Origin: Streptomyces sp. TS71-3
Lineage (GTDB): Bacteria; Actinomycetota; Actinomycetes; Streptomycetales; Streptomycetaceae
Assembly (NCBI RefSeq): GCF_018327685.1
Contig: NZ_BNEL01000001.1
Span: forward strand, 3,472,001 to 3,536,000
Length of the DNA stretch: 64,000 nt
Reading direction: 5' to 3'
The first letter of the stretch is position 1, and every line of letters begins with the position of its first letter. The notes under the pieces are model-generated. The model was given only the letters and a program-made list of their open reading frames with translations, had not been told where the DNA came from and searched no databases. A program made the position numbers and the translations under genes. This document shows, piece by piece, positions 15,531 through 22,766 of this stretch.

Positions 15531-17348
15531 TTACTCGACGGTCACCGACTTCGCCAGGTTCCGCGGCTTGTCGATGTCCCGCCCGAGCGCCAGTGCCGTG
15601 TGGTACGCGAGGAGTTGGAGCGGGATCCCCATCAGGATCGGGTCCAGCTCGTCCTCGTTCTTCGGCACCACGACGGTCCGGTCCGCCTTCGGCTGCTCCT
15701 GGTGGGCCACCGCCAGGATGCGCCCGTCGCGCGCCTTGATCTCCTCCAGCGCCGCCCGGTTCTTCTCCAGCAGGTCGTCGTCCGGGACGATCGCCACCGT
15801 CGGCAGCGCCGGCTCGATCAGCGCCAGCGGCCCGTGCTTCAGCTCCGAGGCCGGGTACGCCTCGGCGTGCACGTAGGAGACCTCCTTCAGCTTCAGCGAG
15901 GCCTCGCGCGCCACCGGGTAGCCGCGCACCCGCCCGATGAACATCATCGACCTGGCCGCGGCGTACTCCTGGGCCAGTTCCCTGATGTGCTCCTCCTGGG
16001 CGAGGATCTCGGAGATCTGCGCCGGCAGCCTGCGCAGCCCCTCGATGATCCGCCGGCCGTCCCGCACCGACAGGTCGCGGATCCGGCCGAGGTGCAGCGC
16101 GAGCAGCGCGAACGCGACCGTGGTGTTCGTGAAGCACTTGGTGGAGACCACGCACACCTCGGGTCCCGCGTGCACGTACACACCGCCGTCCGCCTCGCGG
16201 GCGATCGCCGAGCCCACCACGTTCACCACGCCGAGCACCCGTGCGCCCTTGCGCTTCAGCTCCTGCACGGCCGCCAGCACGTCGTAGGTCTCACCGGACT
16301 GCGAGACGGCGATGTAGAGCGTGTCGGGATCGACCACCGGGTTGCGGTAGCGGAACTCCGAGGCGGGCTCGGCGTCCGACGGGATGCGGGCCAGCTCCTC
16401 GATCATCTGCGCCCCGATCATGCCCGCGTGGTACGAGGTGCCGCAGCCGAGGATCTTCACCCGGCGCACGGCCCGCGCCTCGCGCGCGTCCAGGTTGAGC
16501 CCGCCGAGGCGCACGGTGGCGAACCGCTCGTCGATCCGGCCCCGCAGTACCCGGTCCACGGCGTCCGGCTGCTCGCAGATCTCCTTGTGCATGTACGTGT
16601 CGTGGCCGCCCATGTCGTACGACTCGGCCTCCCACTCCACCGTGGTGGGCGAGGCCGTGGTGCGGGTGCCCTCGATGGTGTAGGTGCGGAAGTCGTCGGC
16701 CTTGAGGGTGGCCATCTCCCCGTCGTCCAGGGTGACGATCTGCCGGGTGTGCGCGACCAGAGCGGCGACGTCCGAGGCGACGAACATCTCCTTCTCCCCG
16801 ATGCCCAGCACCACCGGGGAGCCGTTGCGGGCCGCCACGATGCGGTCGGGGAAGGCGGAGTGCAGCACCGCGATGCCGTAGGTGCCCTCGATCAGCCGGA
16901 GCGCGCCCTGCACGCGCTCCTCCAGGGTCTCCGCCTCGCCGCGGGCGATGAGGTGGGTGACGACCTCGGTGTCCGTCTCGGAGCGGAACTCCACCCCGTC
17001 GGCGATGAGCTTGGCGCGCAGCTCGGCGGCGTTGTCGATGATGCCGTTGTGGACGACGGCGACGCGGCCCTCGCCGTCCAGGTGCGGGTGCGCGTTGTCG
17101 TCGGACGGGGCGCCGTGGGTGGCCCACCGGGTGTGCGCGATGCCGGTGGTGCCCGCGAACCGCTTGGGGATCCGCGCCTCCAGATCCCGTACCCGGCCCT
17201 TCGCCTTGATCATCTTCAGGGCGGCGGCCTTCGGGCCCGTGACCACGATGCCCGCCGAGTCGTAGCCGCGGTACTCCAGCCGCTGCAGCCCCTCCAGCAG
17301 CAGCGGCGCCACGTCACGCCTGCCGATGTATCCGACGATTCCGCACAT
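15531..17348 (-). CDS. glmS: Glutamine-fructose-6-phosphate aminotransferase (isomerising)
   Basis: The product is 605 aa, full length. The protein starts MCGIVGYIG, so after Met removal the N-terminal Cys is the glutaminase nucleophile. RLEYRGYDSAGI and HTRWATHGAPSDDNAHPH are glutamine-site motifs. Two SIS domains follow (about 280-420 and 450-590), with CGTSYHAG and SQSGETYDVLAAV for fructose-6-phosphate, and the C terminus ends NLAKSVTVE. The enzyme makes glucosamine-6-phosphate for peptidoglycan and other amino sugars. The position near adpA and the hexosaminidase matches the second glmS of S. coelicolor (glmS2, from memory). The leader contains 17-18-bp tandem repeats. No glmS ribozyme is apparent. 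Confidence 0.96.
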   Translation of the reverse strand: MCGIVGYIGRRDVAPLLLEGLQRLEYRGYDSAGIVVTGPKAAALKMIKAKGRVRDLEARIPKRFAGTTGIAHTRWATHGAPSDDNAHPHLDGEGRVAVVHNGIIDNAAELRAKLIADGVEFRSETDTEVVTHLIARGEAETLEERVQGALRLIEGTYGIAVLHSAFPDRIVAARNGSPVVLGIGEKEMFVASDVAALVAHTRQIVTLDDGEMATLKADDFRTYTIEGTRTTASPTTVEWEAESYDMGGHDTYMHKEICEQPDAVDRVLRGRIDERFATVRLGGLNLDAREARAVRRVKILGCGTSYHAGMIGAQMIEELARIPSDAEPASEFRYRNPVVDPDTLYIAVSQSGETYDVLAAVQELKRKGARVLGVVNVVGSAIAREADGGVYVHAGPEVCVVSTKCFTNTTVAFALLALHLGRIRDLSVRDGRRIIEGLRRLPAQISEILAQEEHIRELAQEYAAARSMMFIGRVRGYPVAREASLKLKEVSYVHAEAYPASELKHGPLALIEPALPTVAIVPDDDLLEKNRAALEEIKARDGRILAVAHQEQPKADRTVVVPKNEDELDPILMGIPLQLLAYHTALALGRDIDKPRNLAKSVTVE

Positions 17349-17362
17349 ATGGTTCTCCCCTG

Positions 17363-17445
17363 GGGTGGGCTTGCGTTCCCGTGTGGGCTTGTGTTCGCGT
17401 GTGGGCTTGCTTCCCGTCCGGGCTTGCTTCCCGTGTGGGCTCGCC
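17363..17445 (-). repeat. Five 17-18-bp tandem repeats in the glmS leader
   Basis: On the + strand the units read GTGTGGGCTTGCTTCCC with small changes, at 17363-17380, 17381-17398, 17399-17415, 17416-17432 and a shortened 17433-17445. They begin about 15 bp upstream of the glmS start codon and fill most of the space to the preceding gene. Confidence 0.8.
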
Positions 17446-17494
17446 GGGGCCGGTCCGGCAGTACCGCCCGGCGCCCGGCCGCCGGCGGGCCGGC

Positions 17495-17752
17495 TCAGCC
17501 GTAGACGAGCCGGCGGAGCTGTCTTTGGGACAGCTCGGGCGGCGCGACCGCGCGGTAGCGCAGCTCGGCCTCGACCCGCTCGAAGATCTCCGCGTTCACC
17601 AGGCCCTGGCCCTGGAGCTCGCGGTGCCGGCGGCGCACGAATTCCTCGGCCGTCTCGTCGAAGTAGGCGAGTACGTCCTGGACCACCCGCAGGGCCTCGC
17701 CCCGGCTGAGTGGAGTGCTGCGCGTCAGGTGGTCAACGAGGTCGTCGTGCAC
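17495..17752 (-). CDS. Conserved small actinobacterial protein of unknown function
   Basis: The product is 85 aa from a GTG at 17750-17752. No other start is available before an upstream stop. The Shine-Dalgarno is weak. The sequence is mostly helical and charged: SRGEALRVVQDVLAYFDETAEEFVRRRHRELQ is split as an amphipathic N-terminal half (GEALRVVQDVLAYF) and a basic-acidic half, and the protein ends LSQRQLRRLVYG. I recognise the pattern as a conserved gene next to glmS in Streptomyces but know no assigned role. No membrane segment, Cys motif or helix-turn-helix is evident. It is likely co-transcribed with glmS, with a 146-bp repeat-filled gap. Confidence 0.75.
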   Translation of the reverse strand: MHDDLVDHLTRSTPLSRGEALRVVQDVLAYFDETAEEFVRRRHRELQGQGLVNAEIFERVEAELRYRAVAPPELSQRQLRRLVYG

Positions 17753-17876
17753 CCGTTGATCGTGGAGTAAGCCCCCGGCTTTCGCAACAATTCTGCCCGA
17801 TTCCGGGCACGAATCCGGTATCTCGGATGATGCGATGCCTCACTCCCGTCCCGCCCCGTTCTGCTTTCCCGGATGT

Positions 17877-17892
17877 ATTGGTCTGCACCTTG
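17877..17892. promoter_or_regulatory. dre-like DasR operator
   Basis: ATTGGTCTGCACCTTG keeps the TGGTCT...ACC core of the dre consensus (ACTGGTCTAGACCACT), 10 of 16 positions by eye. It lies 97 bp upstream of the hexosaminidase. DasR is the GntR regulator of N-acetylglucosamine metabolism and is known to control such genes. Confidence 0.55.
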
Positions 17893-17988
17893 ACCGATCG
17901 TGAGGCGCGCGGTACGCATGGCGACGGTCCGCCACCGCCGCGCGGGGGTGCCCGCCACCAGTACCGGCCGAGCTGAAGGGAACCGCCC

Positions 17989-19734
17989 GTGAGCCAGAAG
18001 GCGACAGCGCGTACAAGACACCGCTTCGGAACGTCCAGGCTGCTCGGCTCGCTGGTCCTGCTCACGGCGGCCGGGCTCTGCACCTTCGGGACCCTGCCCG
18101 CGGCGGCGGCCCCGGGCCCGCGCCCCGTCACCCCGCTCGACGCGATCGTGCCCGCCCCCGCCTCCGTCACCCCGGCCGGCACCGGCTACGAGATCACCAG
18201 GACCACCGCCATCCACGTCCAGGCCGCGACCGCGGGTGGGCACGGAGGGCACGGCGGTCACGGCGGGCATGCCGTGAGCGGGACGCAGGAGACGGCGGAC
18301 GCGTCCCGCGGCGGCGGGCACGGCCAGCCGGACAAGGCCGCCCTGCGGGAGGCCGAGGCGGTCGGCGACTACCTGGCCGGCGTGCTGCGCCGCTCCACGG
18401 GTTTCCCGCTGCCCGTCGTCGGCGGTAAGGGCACGGACGGCATCCGCCTGGAACTGGCCCCGAACGACACCGCGCTCGGCACGGAGGGATACCGGCTCGC
18501 CAGCGACAGGCACTCGGTCACCATCACCGCGGCGGCGTCCGGCGGGCTCTTCCACGGGGTGCAGACGCTCCGGCAGCTGCTGCCCGCCGCCGTGGAGAAG
18601 TCCACCCGGCAGCCCGGGCCCTGGAAGATCGCGGGCGGCACCATCGAGGACACCCCGCGGTTCGCCTACCGGGGCGCCATGCTCGACGTCTCCCGGCACT
18701 TCTTCACCGTCGACCAGGTCAAGCGGTACATCGACGAGCTGGCCATCTACAAGATCAACGAACTCCATCTGCACCTCTCCGACGACCAGGGCTGGCGCAT
18801 CGCGGTCGACTCCTGGCCCAAGCTGGCCACGTACGGCGGCTCGACCGAGGTCGGCGGCGGCAAGGGCGGCTCCTACACCAAGGCCCAGTACAAGGAGCTC
18901 GTGCGGTACGCCGCCTCCCGGTACGTGGAGGTGGTCCCGGAGATCGACATGCCGGGCCACACCAACGCCGCCCTCGCCTCCTACGCCGAACTGAACTGCG
19001 ACGGCGTCGCGCCCCCGCTCTACACCGGCACGGACGTCGGCTTCAGCTCGCTGTGCGTGAACAAGCCCGTGACGTACGACTTCCTGAACGACGTCCTCTC
19101 CGAGCTCGCCGCCCTGACCCCGGGCCGGTACCTGCACATCGGCGGCGACGAGGCGCACTCCACCAGCCACGACGACTACGTCACGCTGATGGACAAGGCC
19201 CAGCCGCTGGTCACCGCCCACGGCAAGCAGGTCATGGCCTGGCACCAGCTCACCGGAGCGCATCCGGTGCCGGGCGCGGTGGCGCAGTACTGGGGCTACG
19301 ACGACACCGGCGCCGACGAGCGCCAGCAGGTGGTGGACGCGGCACGCAACGGCACCAAGGTCGTCATGTCCCCGGCGGACCGCGACTACCTCGACATGAA
19401 GTACACCGAGGACACCCCGCTCGGGCAGGACTGGGCGGGCCTGGTCAACGTGCAGCGGTCCTACGACTGGGACCCGGGCACGTACCTGGAGGGGCTGCCC
19501 GAGAGCGCCGTCCTGGGCGTGGAGGCCCCGCTGTGGACGGAGACCATCACCGACTCGGCGGACATCGACTACATGGCCTTCCCCCGGCTGCCCGGCATCG
19601 CCGAGCTGGGCTGGTCGCCGGCGTCGACACACGACTGGAACGCGTACAGGGTGCGCCTTGCGGCGCAGGGGCCGCGTATGACGGCGCTCGGTATCGACTT
19701 CTTCCGGTCGCCGGAGGTGGACTGGCAGCAGTGA
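17989..19734 (+). CDS. Secreted beta-N-acetylhexosaminidase (GH20)
   Basis: The product is 581 aa from a GTG with GAAGGGA upstream. A signal peptide is clear (basic start, SLVLLTAAGLCTFG, cleavage near LPAAAAPG). The GH20 N-terminal domain spans about 45-215 and contains a His/Gly-rich insertion (GGHGGHGGHGGH) near residue 85. The catalytic TIM barrel follows, starting RFAYRGAMLDVSRHFF, with the Asp-Glu catalytic pair in GGDEAHS at about 386-387 and a Trp-rich pocket in EAPLWTE. The enzyme releases N-acetylglucosamine from chitobiose. A dre-like site upstream fits control by DasR. In S. coelicolor the orthologous gene directly adjoins desD. Here three genes lie between them. Confidence 0.95.
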   Translation: MSQKATARTRHRFGTSRLLGSLVLLTAAGLCTFGTLPAAAAPGPRPVTPLDAIVPAPASVTPAGTGYEITRTTAIHVQAATAGGHGGHGGHGGHAVSGTQETADASRGGGHGQPDKAALREAEAVGDYLAGVLRRSTGFPLPVVGGKGTDGIRLELAPNDTALGTEGYRLASDRHSVTITAAASGGLFHGVQTLRQLLPAAVEKSTRQPGPWKIAGGTIEDTPRFAYRGAMLDVSRHFFTVDQVKRYIDELAIYKINELHLHLSDDQGWRIAVDSWPKLATYGGSTEVGGGKGGSYTKAQYKELVRYAASRYVEVVPEIDMPGHTNAALASYAELNCDGVAPPLYTGTDVGFSSLCVNKPVTYDFLNDVLSELAALTPGRYLHIGGDEAHSTSHDDYVTLMDKAQPLVTAHGKQVMAWHQLTGAHPVPGAVAQYWGYDDTGADERQQVVDAARNGTKVVMSPADRDYLDMKYTEDTPLGQDWAGLVNVQRSYDWDPGTYLEGLPESAVLGVEAPLWTETITDSADIDYMAFPRLPGIAELGWSPASTHDWNAYRVRLAAQGPRMTALGIDFFRSPEVDWQQ

Positions 19735-20069
19735 GACGGGGCGCCCGGGCGCCCACGGTGCCCACGATCGCGGCACGGGCCACCACGCACCTCCGGTGGC
19801 CCTGGCCGCGGTAGGGGCTGCCCCTTTGGGTCGGTGGCGGTCTGACGGTTCCGTCGTGGCTTGTCGCGCAGTTCCCCGCGCCCCTGAAGGGGGCACAGTG
19901 GCCGTCGGGCCGCCCTGGCCCACCAAAGGGGCGGGGGGAACTGCGCGAGCAACCGCATCGAGACCGTCAGACCGCCAACCGGCCGAAGGGGCACTACCTG
20001 CCGCGCCAGGGGCCGGGCCGGGGTAGGCCCGAGCGTGACCGAGCCCCGGAACCGGCCCGCCCGACGGAG
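19735..20069. other. Gap between convergent genes with an inverted pair of the dispersed element
   Basis: No gene is visible. Cores occur at 19866-19884 (+) and, with one altered base, inverted at 19928-19946. The pair can fold into a long stem-loop and may terminate transcription from both sides. Confidence 0.7.
19866..19946. repeat. Inverted pair of the dispersed GCGCAGTTCCCC element
   Basis: GCGCAGTTCCCCGCGCCCC at 19866-19884 faces GGGGCGGGGGGAACTGCGC at 19928-19946, and CTTGTC/GAGCAA flanks extend the homology to the other copies. Confidence 0.8.
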
Positions 20070-20705
20070 TCAGATCGCGTTGATCGGGGCCGACGCGCGC
20101 TCCACGCGCGCAAGCGCACGGAGCAAGGCCGCCTGCCCATGCCGCCGCGCGGCAAGCCTCGCCAGCAGGACGAGCACGGGGTCGAACGCCGAGGCGGGCA
20201 ACTCGGGCGTGGGGAGCCGGACGCTGACGGCGAGGTCGTCCAGGTGCACGGCCAGCTCCAGCAGGCGGGTGGCGAGGAAGTCGTCGAGGTGCAGCGCCCA
20301 GCCGGTCTGCGGCATGAAGAACACCTCGTCACCGGTGCGGTCAGCCAGCAGGGCGCGCTGCTCGGCGAGTGCCGCGCGGGTGCGCTCGTGCAGGCAGGCC
20401 GGGCCCTCGGCCGCGATGCCCTCGCCCTTGGCGCGGATACCGGAGTTGGCGTCACCGTCCAGCGGCGCGCCGAGCCACTCGGCGCGCGCGTAGTGCTCCA
20501 GCAGCGTGATCGGCGGCCCGCCCGACGGCGCCGCCTCAAGCGCCTCGGTGACGCTGAGCACCTGGTACGCGAGGTGCCCGGCAAGAGCGCCGACGCTCAT
20601 ACCCTCCAGCGCGCTCCGCTCGCCCCAGGCCGCCGCGACCTCGGCGCTTCCCAGCTGCCCCACGGCCGCCTCCGCCGCGGCCGGGTATCCGGCGAGCGCA
20701 CTCAT
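20070..20705 (-). CDS. DinB/maleylpyruvate isomerase N-terminal-type (mycothiol-dependent) protein
   Basis: The product is 211 aa from an ATG with GGAGGGG upstream. The helical bundle pattern includes GHLAY near residue 44 and LATRLLELAVHLDDLAVS near residue 145. These give two of the three His metal ligands typical of the DinB/MDMPI fold. Actinobacterial members can use mycothiol or bacillithiol in isomerase or detoxification reactions, but for most the substrate is not known. No signal peptide is present. It is divergent from the Ser/Thr kinase, sharing a 221-bp promoter region, and convergent with the hexosaminidase. Confidence 0.78.
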   Translation of the reverse strand: MSALAGYPAAAEAAVGQLGSAEVAAAWGERSALEGMSVGALAGHLAYQVLSVTEALEAAPSGGPPITLLEHYARAEWLGAPLDGDANSGIRAKGEGIAAEGPACLHERTRAALAEQRALLADRTGDEVFFMPQTGWALHLDDFLATRLLELAVHLDDLAVSVRLPTPELPASAFDPVLVLLARLAARRHGQAALLRALARVERASAPINAI

Positions 20706-20926
20706 ACGGTTCCCCTCCGTACCGTCGGCCGCGTGACGTGTTCAGCAGGTCCATGGCCCTGCGCGCGGATCCCACAACGGTCCCGGCGCCGCGGGTTACT
20801 TGCCCACGCCGGGCTCGGTCGCGTGCGGTACGGTTGCGCCGCTGCGAACGCACACGGTCTCGTGTCCAGGAAGGCCCGTCCGTCTTCCGAGTGAGCCGCC
20901 AGCGCGAGCGAGTCGGGACTGTAGTG

Positions 20927-22720
20927 ATGACCAATGAGGATACCGTGCCGGAAGAGTCGGGCCGCGAGCGTGTGATCGCCGGCCGCTACCACCTGCTGTC
21001 GCCCCTCGGTGAGGGCGGTATGGGAACCGTGTGGCGCGCCCGCGACGAGGTGTTGCACCGCGAGGTCGCCGTCAAGGAGGTCCGGGCGCCAAGTGGAATG
21101 GCGGCGCCCGATGTCGAGCGGATGTACCGGCGGCTGGAGCGTGAGGCATGGGCCGCGGCCCGGGTGTCGCACCGGAACGTCGTGACCGTCCATGACGTGG
21201 TCATGGAGGAGAGCCGCCCGTGGATCGTCATGGAGCTGGTTCGCGGGCAGTCCCTCGCCGATCTGCTCAAGGTCGCGGGCCCGCTCTCCCCGAAACGCAC
21301 CGCGTCCATCGGCATCGAGGTTCTGGCCGCACTCCGCTCCGCCCATGAGGCCGGGGTGCTGCACCGTGACGTGAAGCCGGCCAACGTGCTGATGGCCAAG
21401 GACGGCCGGGTGGTGCTCACCGATTTCGGCATAGCCGTGGTCGAGGGCAGCTCGGCGTTGACCATGCCCGGCGAGGTGGTCGGGTCGCCCGAGTTCCTGG
21501 CGCCGGAGCGGGCGTTGGGAAAGACGCCAGGGCCGGCATCGGACCTGTGGTCGCTCGGCGTGTTGCTGTACGCGGCGGTTGAGGGAACCTCGCCGTTCCG
21601 CAACAGCACACCGCTCAGCACCCTGCGTGCCATCGTGGATGTGGAGCTGCCGCCGCCGAGCCAGGCCGGCGCCCTGGCCCCGGTCATCGAAGGGCTACTC
21701 CGCAAGGACCCGGAGGAACGCCTCGGCGCCGAGCAGGCGGAACAGGGCCTGCGGCTGGTGGGCGAGGGGACATCCCTCCACACGGCGACCGCGGCACAGG
21801 ACTCCCTCTCGGCGACTGCCCTGGCAGATTCCGCCACGCAGGTGTCGGCCACGGATGCGGCCACGCAGGTGTCGGCCACGGATGCCGCCACGCAGGTGTC
21901 GGCCACGGATGCCGCCACGCAGGTGTCTCCCCCCGACTCCGTGACGCAGGCCGCGGTCGCGGATCCCGCGCCGGAGCCCGCCGCGGAGCCGTCCGCCGCG
22001 ACTGCGGTGACGCAGACCGCGGACACCCACCCCGCGGCCCCGACGACGGCCACGCAGACCGCGGACACCCACCCCACGGCACCGGCGGCGACGGCCGCGC
22101 AGGCCCCGGATCCCGGGCCGGTCGCCGCCGCAGCACCCGCGTCCCCGCCGTCCCCGGCCTCCCCTCGGCGCAAGCGGCGCACCACCTTCGTGGCCGCGGG
22201 CGCGACCCTGCTCGCTCTGGTGCTGACCGGGGCGGGCTTCGGGCTGCACGCGCTCATCAGCGACGGAGACGGAGGCCGGCAGGACGCCGGCGGTTCGGCT
22301 GCGGGCGCCGGTGCGCTCTCGGTCGCCTCGGGCGGCGGTGCACGGGACAGCATCCAGGTGGGCGTGAACGTCACGGGTTCGCGGACGACGTACGCGGGAC
22401 CGTGTCCGTCCCCGAACGAGCAGGCGCCCACCTTCACGGCGACCTTCTCGGTGGACCGGATCCCGGCCCAGCTCTCCTACCGGTGGGTGACCGCGGACGG
22501 CGACCTGATCGCCGGGGGCTGGAGGACGCTCGCGTTCCCCGAGGGCGGAGACGACGTCGAGCAGGAAACGGTGCGCCTGACCACGTGGGCGCGCGGCGGG
22601 ACGTTCGAGAGCGGGATCGGCGTGGAGCTCAAGGCGCCCCTCCAGGGCAAGTCCAACTTCGTGCCCGTGTCGCTGACGTGCGAGACGGGCACGGGCGAGG
22701 GCACGTCCTCCGGCCAGTGA
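20927..22720 (+). CDS. Membrane Ser/Thr protein kinase (PknB-type) with Thr-Gln repeat linker
   Basis: The product is 597 aa from the ATG at 20927. The frame is open further upstream, but the kinase domain starts 20 residues after this Met, as usual. Kinase motifs: glycine loop GEGGMGTVW (29-36), Lys50 in VAVKEV, catalytic HRDVKPANVL (146-155), DFG (166-168), activation segment with SALTMPGEVVGSPEFLAPE. A ~120-residue Pro/Ala/Thr linker follows. It contains four ATQV motifs in 9-residue repeats (302-333) and two TQTADTHP motifs. One membrane helix lies at about 420-443. The exported C-terminal domain (~150 aa) is of unknown type. The gene 46 bp downstream encodes an FHA domain, a phosphothreonine reader, so the two probably form a signalling pair. 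Confidence 0.93.
   Translation: MTNEDTVPEESGRERVIAGRYHLLSPLGEGGMGTVWRARDEVLHREVAVKEVRAPSGMAAPDVERMYRRLEREAWAAARVSHRNVVTVHDVVMEESRPWIVMELVRGQSLADLLKVAGPLSPKRTASIGIEVLAALRSAHEAGVLHRDVKPANVLMAKDGRVVLTDFGIAVVEGSSALTMPGEVVGSPEFLAPERALGKTPGPASDLWSLGVLLYAAVEGTSPFRNSTPLSTLRAIVDVELPPPSQAGALAPVIEGLLRKDPEERLGAEQAEQGLRLVGEGTSLHTATAAQDSLSATALADSATQVSATDAATQVSATDAATQVSATDAATQVSPPDSVTQAAVADPAPEPAAEPSAATAVTQTADTHPAAPTTATQTADTHPTAPAATAAQAPDPGPVAAAAPASPPSPASPRRKRRTTFVAAGATLLALVLTGAGFGLHALISDGDGGRQDAGGSAAGAGALSVASGGGARDSIQVGVNVTGSRTTYAGPCPSPNEQAPTFTATFSVDRIPAQLSYRWVTADGDLIAGGWRTLAFPEGGDDVEQETVRLTTWARGGTFESGIGVELKAPLQGKSNFVPVSLTCETGTGEGTSSGQ
21833..21927 (+). repeat. 27-bp tandem repeat encoding (V)SATDAATQ in the kinase linker
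   Basis: Units at 21833-21859, 21860-21886 and 21887-21913 are nearly identical, and a fourth is partial (21914-21927). Each begins GCCACGCAGGTGTCGGCC. The reading frame is kept. Confidence 0.92.
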
Positions 22721-22766
22721 CGGATCGGGCGATCTTCGCGTTTGGTGTCGTACGCAAGGAGTATGA

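Noticed and set aside
17363..17445. A CRISPR array
   Set aside because: The units are contiguous tandem repeats with no spacers. No cas genes occur anywhere in the window.
17349..17494. A glmS ribozyme or riboswitch in the glmS leader
   Set aside because: The leader is tandem repeats without the conserved ribozyme core, and the class is typical of Firmicutes, not Streptomyces.
17725..19926. A 733-codon minus-strand frame opposite the GH20 gene
   Set aside because: Shadow of the hexosaminidase. It crosses the dispersed element and the dre-like site.
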